Origin: Spirodela intermedia | Taxonomy: Eukaryota; Streptophyta; Magnoliopsida; Alismatales; Araceae | Assembly: GCA_902729315.2 (NCBI GenBank) | Contig: LR746265.1 | Coordinates: 1,406,892 to 1,470,891 of the forward strand | Length of the DNA: 64,000 nucleotides | Reading direction: 5' to 3' | In this document: one piece after another, positions 37,001 to 49,189 of the stretch | How the letters are laid out: each line of letters starts with the position of its first letter | How positions within the stretch are numbered: the first letter of the stretch is position 1 | The notes under the pieces: model-generated | Database searches by the model: none | What the model saw: only the letters and a program-made list of their open reading frames with translations | Told to the model about the DNA's origin: nothing | Translations under genes and position numbers: made by a program

Positions 37001-38986
37001 AAAAAACCCACAAAAAGGCACATACAAGTTTGGTTATTTGCGGATAATAACATCAGTAGAAAATGGATGCCAGGTACCATCGATGCAAAATGTGAGTCTG
37101 CTGTAGCATTTGTCACATCATAATGTAAAAAAAGAAAAACCAGTAATTTTTTTTTTAAAGGGCATTCCTCCCCAGGATGAGAAACTGAGGATAGCAGAGG
37201 CATAGAGGTAACTATCAATCATCAGAAATGACTTCATTTACCCACAACAATCTTTTCACTGAAGATAATGTTTACTTCCAACTATTCCATTAAAAAAGGA
37301 GATGCCAAAAAAAAGAAAAGAAAAAGAGAATACTGTGGTACACCATGTTAACATTGACCTCTCGATAAACCATCCCAAAAAAACCAAAACAGCAAAGCAT
37401 TCATGCCAACTTACAAACATTTCTACTATATACAAAGTGTATTTAAATCTAGGGCGAGAGCTAAACCCTAGCAGAAGTTTCTAAATGTTGGTGAAACTTC
37501 AAAAAGATTCAGTAGGCTCTTTCCCTGTCAAATCCTCCACTGCCAAAGAATTCTTTGTCAGCATATAGAAAACTGGATACAATGGGCGTCATTCTGCCGA
37601 GAAATCAAAGGGGGGAGTAGTTTTAAAATGAAATACCCTTCTTTACTCAAATAAGCCAGTATCAGCAGACCCGTACAATTAGTAGTCGTTGCACAGATGA
37701 CATACGTTAAAAATGGATACGAAGATGAAGATTTTCAAGGATTGAGAAGAAAAATATATAAATAGGTAAATTACTATGAATAAGTATACCTTTCACTTTT
37801 TGTTCATAACAATTTCGATCACGCATCATCAAGGCAGCAGCCTCTCCGTTCAAAGGATCAGATGGGTTAGGATACAGAAGAAGCTGTGGAAGGAAAACCT
37901 CAAAAACATTTAAAAGATCTGCAAAATACAGAGACCCAAATAAAAATAATTTTCGTATGCAAAGTGTCATTTAATTGGCATAAAAAAAGAAGCAATTGGA
38001 AATAACAATGTGAAATTCAAATTCAAAATTCGACAAACGGATATGATAGTTTACCAAACATAGGACTCCACGTTTGGTTAATGACATCCAAACAAACTGA
38101 GCCAGACCTGAAATGAAGAAACACACTATGACATTCAGTTGACCCAAGAATCTCTCCTTATGATGACAGGTAGTGAAAAAACGTTGCAGCATTTTTTAAT
38201 ATTGCAACAAGGTGGCGATGAAAACAACACACAACCAAAACTTCCAAGAACTCACATCTCATCGACATTTGGGTGGTAAATTTTATTGACGAAGCCAATA
38301 GAAGGAGATTTGTAAGGATACGCATCAGGCAGCTCCACCCTTATCCTCCACACACCCCCCTGATACAGACCTGACACAACCACAGATTACAAAAGGGAGA
38401 AAAATAACTGAATAGAGGTTCATTCATGGTTCGGATGCTGAAGCAGACGCCAGAAAGCGTTCCACAAACTCCGTGACAATCACCGAGAAACTATAGAGGA
38501 ATATTCTACAAAAAAAAGCAAGTGACACCAATCGGCCCACAACTAACTTTATCGACGCTTATTTACGAAAAAAAAAGAAAAAACGCAAGAACAGGACCAC
38601 GGGCGATCAAAAAGATCGTCTGTCCATGTAGTCCTATCAGTAGCCAGCAAGATTCAGTCAATGAGGGTCGAAACGCTGCAGCGTTTCCATGGGAAGGAAA
38701 TCCAGTCGCCCCGAAAGATAAATTTCCACGAAAAAGAGAAGTCAATGAGAAATATACAGAGGAATAGGCGTCATTACTTTCGTTGGGGCCGTGGAAGTCG
38801 ACGTAGAACTCCTGCATCCCGTCGTTGATCATTTCCACCTTGTAATCGCTCATCATCCTGCGACGGGAAGGAGTCAGACGCCAAAAAGATCCACAAAAGA
38901 GTCGCGAAAACCCAAGGACTCGGATCAATTTCTGGGCCTCACAGCTTCATCAAGTCCATCTCTCGGCGCTTACTGGGAGAAGACAT
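34058..38986 (-). CDS. Ubiquitin-conjugating enzyme E2, UBC4/UBC5/UBC6 (UBE2H-like) type
   Basis: Transfers ubiquitin from E1 to substrates with an E3. Six exons: 38943-38986, 38778-38857, 38256-38370, 38055-38107, 37790-37918, 34058-34191; 555 nt, 184 residues. The N-terminus [15 protein letters not shown] and [19 protein letters not shown] match this E2 subgroup. The catalytic Cys is C85 in [17 protein letters not shown] is in [31 protein letters not shown] follows, then an acidic tail ([20 protein letters not shown]) ending AGNPDP. The last intron (34192-37789, 3598 bp) has donor AAAG|GTATAC and acceptor ATCCAG and holds a tandem repeat. The joined reading is [10 protein letters not shown], as expected for the family. 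A TATA-like AATAAATAG lies on the minus strand near 39206-39215. Confidence 0.94.
34372..34736. repeat. Tandem array, three copies of a 120/121-bp unit, in the last UBC intron
   Basis: Units begin ATTAGGAAACTGCTAAG near 34372, 34493 and 34613, and end GCTAGAAGA near 34736. They are GC-richer than the surrounding intron. Open frames through them on the plus strand show no known similarity. Confidence 0.92.
34737..37789. other. Rest of the long last UBC intron
   Basis: About 3 kb between the tandem array and UBC exon 5. Open frames of 60-126 codons occur on both strands (for example 36438-36818 minus) but show no family resemblance, splice support or coding-like composition. I see no gene. A decayed mobile element could be present but is not recognisable. 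Confidence 0.4.
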
Positions 38987-39410
38987 CTCGCTCTCCCACC
39001 GACGTTCGCGCGCGAGGCTTATCGGTAGCGTCCGGTGAAAGAGGACGGATAGGGAGGACAGAGCGGGGAGCGGGGAAGCGGTCGGATGGGGCTCTGGTCG
39101 GCGAGAAGATCACCCTCAGTGCTGTGGTGAACGGAGAAAAAGGAAAAGGGGCCGAAGAGGACAAACCCACCTCTCCACAGCAAAATATACTTCCTCTCGC
39201 CCCGCTATTTATTAATAACATCGCATTATACATCATCCCAAATCCCAATTAGCCCCCAAAAATTATACGTAATAAATAATATTTTATTAATAAAAATCCT
39301 CGGTCTATCAACACCTTTTTCGGTGATTAATTTCTTTCCTTTCATCGAAGCGGGGCCCACTAAAAGCTCAGACCTTTCTGACGCCAACTACCGATCGTGG
39401 TTCTCTCTCT

Positions 39411-39800
39411 CCTCATGCCTCTCTCTCTCTCTCCTCATGCGTTCTCTTTTGGTGGTTATAATATATACTATAAATAATTTAAGGCAGGAAATTTCCAAAT
39501 TAATTTTAAAAAAACCCAAAATTATTTTTTGTAAAAAACCCATTTGATAAAAAAAATCGAAATTATTTTTTTTGGGAGAATCTAAGGCTGAAGATTTTCA
39601 AAATTAATTTTGGGTCTCATGACGGAGCGCTAAACAAGGGGATCTCCATCTAATCTAACTCTCTCTCTCCTCAAACTTTCTCATTTGGTGATTATAATAT
39701 ATATTTCTCTCTCCAAAACAAACCCATTTTGAAAAAAAACTCAAAATTAAAATTTTAATGGGAGAATCTAAAGCTGAAAATTTCCAAAAAAAAATTGGAA
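39411..39800. repeat. Two diverged copies of an approximately 240-bp segment
   Basis: CTCTCTCTCTCCTCA, TTTGGTG(G/A)TTATAATATATA and GGGAGAATCTAA(G/A)GCTGAA recur with an offset of about 240 (first copy 39411-39615, second about 39655-39800). The site lies upstream of the UBC promoter. Confidence 0.75.
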
Positions 39801-39865
39801 TCTCCATCGGGTCAAACCCGAGTTCGGACTTCGATGTGATCCCATTTAATGAGAGATCGTGAGAG

Positions 39866-39897
<32 letters not shown>

Positions 39898-40588
39898 CGG
39901 CTCTGTTCTTCCCTCCCGTGAAGGGCCCAGCAAGCAACTGGGCCGGAGGAGGTCACCCAGCTGCTCCCGCCTGTTTTTAGTAAACAATCAGATGAATTCG
40001 TCAGCCTTCAAAACGTGTTCGCTGCAAATAAATGACACATAAAAAGACTTGCATCCTAATAAGTCGTATATATTCTGGTGGCGCCGCCTCGCCGTCCGTG
40101 GAGAGATTCCCAAGTCAAAGAGATGTCGTGTCACGAAACCGGCCGATGCAGCGAAGTTTCTCTAAATGACACGGAATCTAAGTGTTTATGTCCTAATAAA
40201 TAACCAATGGGTCTTCGCGTCTCTCTTTCTCTCTCTAGCTAGCATTGGTTAGGGGAGGGTAGTCATAAGTGAGGCACCAACATGGGTTGCCCCTGCGTGT
40301 CTCTGCCCGGTGCCGTCGGCGTAGAGGACTGCTCCGGCCCCCGGCGGAGGATTATAATATGCCCTAGCGCCGCCGCGGAGAGGGGGGAAACCCTTTTCTT
40401 CACGGCTGCGATGACCGGGAGAATCTGAAGAAACATATATGTTCAGGGATTCATGGTCAACCTTGCTGGAAGAATAAAAACAGTAAATCTTGACCCAATC
40501 GGTTTACCAGGGTCAACCTGGACGGAGGATTCTTCTGAGTTCCGGGTGACGAATTCCATCAGTATGGAAACAGGTTGGGAGGCAGGTC

Positions 40589-40590
<2 letters not shown>

Positions 40591-40630
<40 letters not shown>
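40591..40630. repeat. (GA)n microsatellite
   Basis: Uninterrupted GA repeat of about 38 bases. The open frame running through it is repeat-derived. Confidence 0.9.
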
Positions 40631-40631
<1 letters not shown>

Positions 40632-41427
40632 AGTTGGTGAGATAAGGAATATGAACAGGTTCATCATATGGGCCCCATTCGATGGATGGATGATGACCAA
40701 AATCTCGTCCAAATTATAGACTAGTTGGTGAGATAAAATGAAAGTGAGACAGGCTCTGCCCAGTACGAGCCTGTAAATTTAATAAGATCAGAATCAGAGA
40801 AAAGGTCCAAAGTAAGAAAATAAAGAGGAATTCAACCGTAAAACATACCTGCCTCCAGGATCTCCTGAAGCATATTCGTCAAAGCTCTGATGAAGATCAA
40901 AATTATATATTATATTGGTGGAACCCATTTCTTATTGAGGAAGCTTTGTGATGCTTAATCGTGTGGTTGACTTTTTAGACGGTGGTATGCTGAAAATTTC
41001 AGGGAAAAAAAACAAAAGTCAAATATTTTCTTTTTTGAATCCTGCAAGATTCAGCGTCAGATACCAAATCAGGTTCAAAATTTTACTGCAATGTGTTCAT
41101 GGATTATCTGATTCGGCGATCAACTTAAGAGCCAGATCTGGCCATTCGGAATTCTGACCGGGTGGTTTCTTCTCCATCTACACAGGAAGTGCAGGCACAT
41201 TAAACCGCGCGCCAACTCTTCTCAGCTATTGACGAATTTCTAGTCAGAAAATGAAAGGAAAACAAATCAGCAAACACAAAGGGTTTCTGCCTATTTTTGG
41301 TATGACTGAGGGGTGAGATGAGGATACGAGTCGACAAATGGAGATGATACTACTCACCTGCAATAAGGTGGATCAGCATATCCCCGTGATAACATTGTTC
41401 TCTGCCCCGAGCCCAAACCTTCGCCTC

Positions 41428-43611
41428 TCATCCAACATCCAGACCTAATATCGAACAAGTGACAGAATCTGGTAAAATCCCCTCATTTTTCATTTTCTCA
41501 TACAGGTTGATAGCTACAGCCCATTCACCTTGATTGCAATAGCCAGAAATCAGAGAGGTGTAGGTTTTCAAGTTGGGAGCAGCTCCCATTTTTCTCATAT
41601 CATCAGCTAAAATCTTTGCTTTATCCATCTGATGGGACTTGCAAAATCCATCAATCAGACAACTATAAGTAACAACATCAGGAAGTAGCCCATTCTTCTG
41701 CATGATTTCGTAGAATGTCCAGGCCATGTGCATGTCCCTTACTCTGCAGAACCCAGAGATCATTGATGTGAAGGCAGCCTCGTCAGGTTTTAGTCCATGT
41801 CTAGTTATTTCCTTAAACATACAAAAGGCTTGAACCATTCTGCCATTGTTGCAGAGACCATTGATAAGGCTCGTGTATGTAATGATGTTGGGCAAGATCC
41901 CATGCTTTAGCATCCTACCAAACAAACTGAAAGCCTCCTTTATATTAGATTCTTTAGCAAAACCATCAATGAGAGTACTATAAATAACAGCATCGGCGAC
42001 GAGACCCACTGTTTCCATCGATTTGAAAACCTCCCACGCCTTGTCCGTTTTGCTTTCTTTGCATAGCCCATTGATCAAAACTCCGTAAATAAAAGAGTTA
42101 CTGACAACGCCAAAGGCATGATGCTCATTCAAGAACCGAAAACCTTCTTTAGCTCGGCCTACCTTTATAAACCCATCCGCAAGAATAGTACAAGTAACTG
42201 AATTGGGTGTCACACCTTCAAGGGTCATGATCTGAAGTACTTCCAGTGATTCTCTCAGAAATCCAGATTTACAGTATCCAGAAATCATGCTGTTGTAGTG
42301 GAAGACATCGGGATTTCGATTTTTTCGAATCATTTCTGTCAGTAGATTATGGGCTTTATCAAAATCCCCAGTCCTACAGTAACCATCTAAGAGAATACCA
42401 TATGAAATACTGTCGTGAGTGTAACCGCAATTTCTTATCCTCTCAAACATCTCTTGTGCACTATCCATCTGCCCAATCTTGCACAGACCAAACAAAAGGG
42501 AACTGTAGCTGACCAAGCTAGGCTTTATCCCTCCTGATTCCATTTCGTCCAACAGACTTATGCCCTTGAGCAAATCACCATTCTTGCAATGCGCATCAAT
42601 CAGAATGCTGTAACTGTACGCATCGGGGACTAATTTTAATTCCTTCATTATGTGAAGAGCATCTTGAGCTCTCCTCAGTTCACCTTGACGACAGAATCCA
42701 TGTATAACAGCATTAAAGCAGTAAGTGTTATAAGGCAATCTTCTATGTATCAAATCTCGGAGAAAAACCCATGCAGACTCCACTTCTCCAGCTTGACAGA
42801 GCCCACGAAGGTATGCACTGTAGGTGACCACGCTTGGGGACACGCCTTTGCTCTCCATTTCAATTAGAATATCTTTGGCTTGCTCGATATCTACTGTATT
42901 TTTTTTACAGACGAAACCCATCATAATGTTATAAGTGTACACATTAGGTGATGGACCAGAGCTCTTCATTTCACAGAACAACCATCTGACGTAGTCCACT
43001 TCCCCCCCTTCGACCAAACACTTGAGCAGAAAATTGCAAGCGGGAGCATCGATTTCCAGCCCGATGCTCTTAGCAAAGCGAAACAAATTGACTCCATCAT
43101 GCAGCATCGTACGCTCAGCAAAAGCCTTTATCATCGACGCCAAAGCTTGAGGAAAGCTCACGGTGCCACCTGTAGCATTCACCAGGGCAGCAAGCAATCC
43201 CAACAGGTTGGCATCTGCATTTCTATGGAAGCGGATGATTCTCCCATACAGACGCTGTGCTTCTCTGAGCGTCCCCGCTGATGAAAATACAGCGAGGAGC
43301 ATCCCGAAACACTCCATCGCATGTAGACAGCCATACTTTCTGGCCACTTCTGATAAGACCATCTTCTTGACAATGTTCCAATTGAGAGTTCGCACAACCT
43401 TCCCAACATGAGGGAAAAGGGCGCGACCCTTAATTCCGGCGAACGCACGGCCGCTTTCACTTAGGTCGCCTTCGTCGGCTACGGATATCGGATTCGAACG
43501 AGAAGATCGTTCCTCCCCCAGGGAGTTGGGCGAAGCCAGATAGTGCAGAGTCGAAGTGTGTACCTCAGCAAGGAGCGCTCCTCGGAACAAAATCGGTTGC
43601 GCTCTGATCAT
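41428..43611 (-). CDS. Pentatricopeptide repeat protein, P class, intronless
   Basis: P-class PPR proteins bind organellar RNA and act in its processing, stability or translation. One exon encodes 727 residues, with an in-frame TAA two codons upstream of the ATG at 43611. From about residue 190 to the C-terminus there are about 15 consecutive 35-residue P motifs, such as SYSILIDAHCKNGDLLKGIS, TYTSLINGLCNNGRMVQAF and TYSCLIDGFCKSHQMDKAK. No L/S motifs, E/E+ extension or DYW domain follow, so editing activity is not expected. The N-terminal 45 residues (MIRAQPILFRGALLAEVHTS) suit a mitochondrial presequence but were not scored. It resembles the RF-like/PPR-P proteins of plants; the exact orthologue and RNA target are unknown. 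The protein ends soon after the last motif. Confidence 0.95.
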   Translation of the reverse strand: MIRAQPILFRGALLAEVHTSTLHYLASPNSLGEERSSRSNPISVADEGDLSESGRAFAGIKGRALFPHVGKVVRTLNWNIVKKMVLSEVARKYGCLHAMECFGMLLAVFSSAGTLREAQRLYGRIIRFHRNADANLLGLLAALVNATGGTVSFPQALASMIKAFAERTMLHDGVNLFRFAKSIGLEIDAPACNFLLKCLVEGGEVDYVRWLFCEMKSSGPSPNVYTYNIMMGFVCKKNTVDIEQAKDILIEMESKGVSPSVVTYSAYLRGLCQAGEVESAWVFLRDLIHRRLPYNTYCFNAVIHGFCRQGELRRAQDALHIMKELKLVPDAYSYSILIDAHCKNGDLLKGISLLDEMESGGIKPSLVSYSSLLFGLCKIGQMDSAQEMFERIRNCGYTHDSISYGILLDGYCRTGDFDKAHNLLTEMIRKNRNPDVFHYNSMISGYCKSGFLRESLEVLQIMTLEGVTPNSVTCTILADGFIKVGRAKEGFRFLNEHHAFGVVSNSFIYGVLINGLCKESKTDKAWEVFKSMETVGLVADAVIYSTLIDGFAKESNIKEAFSLFGRMLKHGILPNIITYTSLINGLCNNGRMVQAFCMFKEITRHGLKPDEAAFTSMISGFCRVRDMHMAWTFYEIMQKNGLLPDVVTYSCLIDGFCKSHQMDKAKILADDMRKMGAAPNLKTYTSLISGYCNQGEWAVAINLYEKMKNEGILPDSVTCSILGLDVG

Positions 43612-44469
43612 AGATTAAACACAGAACGCTCAACAGGTTCGGGGAAGAACAGACACCCATGAGGAACTAGTACTCAGAAATCGGAGGAACAGGCGAGCTC
43701 ATTACCAGCAAAAACCAGAGAAAACCGAAATCTCAGGATAGATTCCCGAAGCCGGGTACGACCCCAGGCCTCCGCCGTAACCCTGGACGCCTCCGGCCAC
43801 GTCGTCGAGGCGGGGAAGCTCGACACGAAGGCATAGCTCGCTTCCAGGGGTGGGGGAGTTTCTGAGATTTTAGGGGTTCTGCGGGAGAGAACGAAAGCTT
43901 CAGAAGAGGGTGGGTCCCGGGGGGAGGGAGAGAGGGAGGGAGGACAACTCAGATTTGAACAATCACAGCCGTCGAAATGGAAACCGTTAGAAGACTATTT
44001 GAAATCACAACCGTCCACTTAATCTGATTTCTTGTACGAGGCTAAACCGAGGGCATCTCTTACCGCCTCCCCCCCCGCCCTCTCTCCAATTGTCTCCCGC
44101 TAGAAACGTCAAAGGCCGGGCGATTTGACCGCCCGTTTGACCTCGTCAGGAAATGGTTGACAATAGCCAACTTTCCTGAAGCGTGCACCAGAATCAGAAG
44201 ATGGTTAAAAGCTCCTGAGCTGAGGGAGCCACTCAAGGAACTGGTCGCCAAGGAGCTCTGCTTCTAAGTGATCCTAGACGGAGAATGATTGGGCACTTTA
44301 AATAATTATCCTTTTTAAATTGACTCTCACAATTAGTTTATAAGTTTCAGAAAAATCAACTAAGATAGGTCACAATGGTTTTCCATATGTTTGAAAGAGA
44401 ACGGATTGACATAATTAAAGAATTATTTGGATTAAGACGGTCTTACTCATAATATATGGACCAGCTTAA
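43612..44469. other. PPR 5' flank
   Basis: Holds the 5'UTR and promoter of the PPR gene in GC-rich sequence to about 44100. A 63-codon minus-strand open frame at 44060-44251 has no recognised family and is not called. AT-rich DNA begins at 44280. Confidence 0.4.
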
Positions 44470-44950
44470 ATCACATAACATTTTTCATTAGTCATCTAAT
44501 TAAATATTGATATATTTATAGATTTCTCTACGTCACTTGCATAGATAATATATTAGATAAATAAATATTTATTTCAAAAAAGTGAGGGTTCAAAAATTAC
44601 CTCTAAAGTAAAGCAGATGAATGGTGGCAGTTCAATAGCTATAAACGGTTGTTGGTGCAACAATGGCTTGACTCGAGTGACTATGTACAATGAATGGTGG
44701 TAGTGGATGGTGGTTCTCTCAACCTCTTCTCTTCTTCACTAAGTGAGATTATGGTTAAAATGTTTCCCCATTGATCAATCTTAGGACACCAGAGGGTTAT
44801 TATAACTGCTATGATACTCATGATAAGAAGATTCTCTAATGAATTATTAAAAGATAAAAAATCACTTAACAATAAAAAATCATGACATGATTGACTTGGG
44901 ATGAGATGTTGGTGACATGGACAATAATCCACTCTCTTTTGCTTCACTAA
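44470..44950 (-). repeat. Candidate left (3') LTR remnant
   Basis: Contains ...TTGCATAGATAAT..., TGAGGGTTCAAAAATTACCTC and GTGGATGGTGGTTCTCTCAACC in the same order as similar motifs at 49190-49890. Similarity is patchy. Confidence 0.4.
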
Positions 44951-45769
44951 TTCTTTCATGATAAGAAGAATTCAACCCTACTCAATATAGTGTTAATCCA
45001 TTCTAATAATGCTTCATAAGTTATGAATCTAAATCATTTGATGGAAGTTGAACTTTTAAATGTATCAGTAATTATTGAAACCTTTTGATTTTTAAAGAGA
45101 CAATTTATTCATTTACTATATTATATATTTATTTATATCATATAGTAAATATGGCTACTCGACACTCAAGTCCTAGTTTACCCACAAAAGCTGGAGAAGG
45201 CTTAAACATATAACTTGGAATAATTAGTGGTTTATGATACGTAACATGTATTTTGCATATCAAACTTACACTTTAAGTGATTGTTTTTCCCTTCTTGTTA
45301 TATTTTTTTATAAATTAAAAATATTAAAATTGGAGTTAAAATCCAATCAACTAGGAAATTAATAATACAAGCATTGTGTCATATTTATTTCATAATCTTA
45401 ATAGGTCATATGTTGTAAGCTTATAATTTTGTGGTGACACGTGATGAAAATATTTATAGTTGCACTTGAATTATGACAAGAGTCTCATTCCTTAAACTCT
45501 TTGAACCATTTGTGAGAATAAGGTATACATTTGTAGGACTTATTATTGGTACAAATACATTTTTGACTGTCTTCACACGCACTATATTTTGTACAAAAGA
45601 CTAGCATATATTAATACAAGAACAAGATCAATTGGTTTATTAAGTTTATAATCATCCATGACCTTGAATTAATTCAATTAACATAATTATTAAATAGAAA
45701 GTCATCTTGTAAGAGAATAAAAAAATTACATCTCAAGTGATCATTAATTAAGTATTTCATAAGGTTTCT

Positions 45770-45980
45770 AAAATTTACCAAATACTATTATTTCAAACAC
45801 AATGGAAAGTAAGTCATGTGAGACATATGAGGTTTTAGAGCATATTAGAAAGTAAGTCATCCTAGAAAACCTATCAACTGCCACAATAATAAAATTATGT
45901 TTCTTTCAAGTCTTAAATAAGTCTAATATCAACTACATGTTGAGATCTTCTAAAAAATGATTGGTAACTAAATGTTGGTA
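45770..45980 (-). pseudogene. Ty3/gypsy integrase core remnant
   Basis: The minus strand reads NFIIVAVDRFSRMTYFLICS, preceded by LDLF and followed by SYVSHD. This matches the VVVDRFSKMAHF region around the first catalytic Asp of gypsy integrases. Stop codons flank it on both sides. Confidence 0.7.
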
Positions 45981-46849
45981 TATAATTTATTGTTATGTTT
46001 TCTATGTTCTATTATAATGTATGTGTGACATTGTAACATAATTTTTTGTTATATCCTTATTAAAGTTCAACCAATAAAATTATTCATCAACTATTTTATG
46101 ATTTTGTTTCACCCAAATATATAATTAATTAATTTGCATGAAATTTGCATTCCAAATTTTTCCACACAAAGCTATGTGGGACAAAAAATGACGCCCTCAA
46201 AATAAATATATAACTACTAAAATATTTTGATGGACGTGTATTACTTATTTTACCAATGTTTAGGTAATATTCACATGCTTCTTTCATCCTCTCAAAATTA
46301 ATCACATCAACACTTACCATATACAATATGATAACTCTATAGTTATACATCTTGATTCTTGATCTTTGGATTATATTTAATGATAAAAATATATACTTAG
46401 AAGAATTGGATCTAATGCTTATGTCATATGTTAAATTTTCTTTAGAAACTAAGATAACATAAAGTTTCATAGTTTAAATAAAATAAGAACTTTTGAAATG
46501 ATAAATAATACCTCTAATAGCATAAAACCCAAATAATGACATAAAACTCTCTATTATTAATAGATTGCCTTAATTTTTCATCACTAAGCTTCTCATTGAA
46601 GAAGGTTATAGAGTTTCCCTCTTAACTTAGCAGTCCCCAAATACTTATTCTCAAAGCAACACAAGTTACCTCAAACATCTTTGAAAAATCAATAAATATA
46701 GATACAAGTGCTTGAGTCATCTTCTTTAATCTCTTAAAAGATTTTTACAACAACTTTGGTCTAGTTAAATATTCACTTCTTCATACAATCAGTGATATGA
46801 GCCATAATAGTAGAACAACTTTAGATAAAATTATGATAGAATATTAGTA

Positions 46850-47490
46850 ACCTATGAAAACTTTGAATATCATAGAAACTTTTGATTTTATACATTCTAC
46901 AATGGCTTTGACTTTCTAATGATCTATCCAAATATATCTGAATAAACCACAAAGATGACACAATTAGTAAAAAATGCACACTTCTTAAAGTTAACATATA
47001 TACTATCTTTTTTAAGTGTCTCACACACCCTATGTAAATGATCTAAGTGATATTCTCCAATCTGATTATAAACAAGAAGGTTATCAAAATATAAACAAAA
47101 AATGTGCTAATAAAATGTCTTAATATTTGAGTCATTAATCTCACGAAGTTACCTGAGATATTTGATAAATCAAATAACATAACTACTCATGAAAGACATT
47201 CTTAATCTTCATGTTATTTTTTATTTACACGTACTTATCATCATGTTTAACATATCATCAATGCATAAAATGGAAAAGTGATACATGAGTATGATATTAT
47301 TGATTGCTCTACTATCAACTTCATGATCCTTTTTTTTTGTGTTAATAGTGCATGTAGGATTAAGTCTCTCTCTAATGAAACCTTTCTTTAAAAGTTGTAT
47401 AACATGTTTCTTCAATTCCTCATCCTTAGTAAAACTATGTCTATAGTGACCCAAGTTAAATAAGGTAGATGTTAGGACAAAATCAATCAT
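46850..47490 (-). pseudogene. Ty3/gypsy reverse transcriptase remnant
   Basis: An 89-codon fragment (47221-47490) contains ELKKHVIQLLKKGFIRE and EVDSRAINNIILMYHFSI, matching the GFIRES...VDSRAINKITVRYRFPIP region of gypsy RT. Downstream, after stops, LYFDNLLVYNQ (about 47061-47100) is the degraded YFDD active-site motif, followed by HLDHL and VNFKKCAFF. Confidence 0.8.
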
Positions 47491-49189
47491 ATGTTAGATA
47501 TCATGTATAGAAAGTGGTTGGTCTAGGAGGCCTTTTTAGAAAATATTTTTAAACTCACTAAGAAGAATAAATGATTATGCTAGTGTTTCAAGTTGAGGAT
47601 CTTTTCTAACTCTTTTTATCATAAAAATTTAAAATGGTGCTCCAAATTTAAATTTAGACTGAAATTGACATGTATTAACAATTTAAGTCATGGTTGATGA
47701 AGAGTCGAGTAACCTTTTTTGCGATTATACACAGAGACAAGTGCTGAATTTTTTGAACTGTGTGATATTTAGATTGTACAACCAATCTTCTTAATATGAA
47801 ACCTCTTACTTACATTGATAAAATCACACCAAACTTATTCTTAATAGTTAATAGTAAAAGACACAAGATACATCTCATTAATGAAAATAGAGGATGTGTA
47901 CTCATGACATCTTATATTTGTTATCATAGTTAATTAGAGTATATTTTATGCGTAATATGGAATTAATAGATATTATTTATCAATTTTAATGAATGTGTGA
48001 AAAATATAAGTACGACACATATCATCTTCTTCTTTAAGTTAAGTTAAAATGCATCTCATAACTCCCAATCTCACATCATCTGGTCACCTATGTGGCTGAA
48101 CTAAATATTTTCTCTTAATTCAAGTGATAAAAACTCCATCTTGTTGAAATTCTTGAGTGAAACTATATTTGGTATTATGCTCCTCTTCCTCTACCTGAAT
48201 GTATATATATTCATTGTGATTTCTTCTAATATTAAGTCCACATTAGATTCTATCTCATGAAAAGTACAAGTGAGACACTAGTAGACATAATATCTATAAC
48301 ACATATATCTAAAGATGTTAACCCACGAGAACTCATTAGTCATCATTCTTTTTCATTTATCTTATCTCTTTTTAGATGGTTTAGCATTTATAATTTTGAA
48401 TTTGAGTCAGAGCGAGAATACAAGTTGTGGAGAATCGTAAATTTTTCAATGTAACACTCATTTAAGCAAATTCATAAGAAGTGCTCAGGGAAATTACCTT
48501 TTCACTTGTGTTCCTTTGAGGGAGTTGAGTTATGGGTTGGAGTGGGGTTGTAGACCTTAAAAATTGAAGCTTTTATGATTTATCTACATCTTAAGTTAAT
48601 TAACATGAATGTTATAATGTAATGACATCATGAAAGAAAAACTCTCTTTGGATATACTTTTTTAACCCAATCATAAATATTGAAAGAATGAACTTTATAT
48701 ATTTATTTACCTCAACCTCATAAAGAGTTCATCAAATTGAGAAATCTATTTTGACAAGAGTTTATTTCTTACGTCAGCTTTTATTATTGATCTAGGGGTC
48801 AAGATGTATATATAGGCAGAAGATATTCTCCCTAAACTTCTCTCTCATTTCATCATTCTTATTGACTTATGACTCTTGAGACATAGTGTCTGCACATTTT
48901 GCTAATATATCTTGTCATATCTTATCAATTTCATTAGGATAAATTTGACTTTCCTTTCTTTTGATATTTCATACTATTCAAAGTAATAATCTATCTCGAC
49001 CTCTCAATCAACATAGATTCTAAGATCTAGGAACTCATTCAAGTAAGGGGTTTCAATTCAAACACTTTAATTCCAAGATTTGAAATGGAATGGATCAATA
49101 TGGTTAAATAACAACAAAAATTAGGGTTCTTCAACTTACAATACATCGACTATATGAAATCAATGAGATCTCACAATACTCTTTATCAG

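Larger units (their letters stand above)
38987..41427. other. UBC promoter and spacer to the PPR gene
   Basis: Holds the UBC 5'UTR and promoter (to about 39250), an approximate 240-bp duplication (39411-39800), a (TCAA)n tract at 39867-39896, a (GA)n tract at 40591-40630, and the probable PPR 3'UTR near 41160-41427. No other gene is supported. Confidence 0.45.

Noticed and set aside
44060-44251. 63-codon minus-strand frame near the PPR gene
   Set aside because: Short, no recognised similarity, and located in promoter-like GC-rich DNA.
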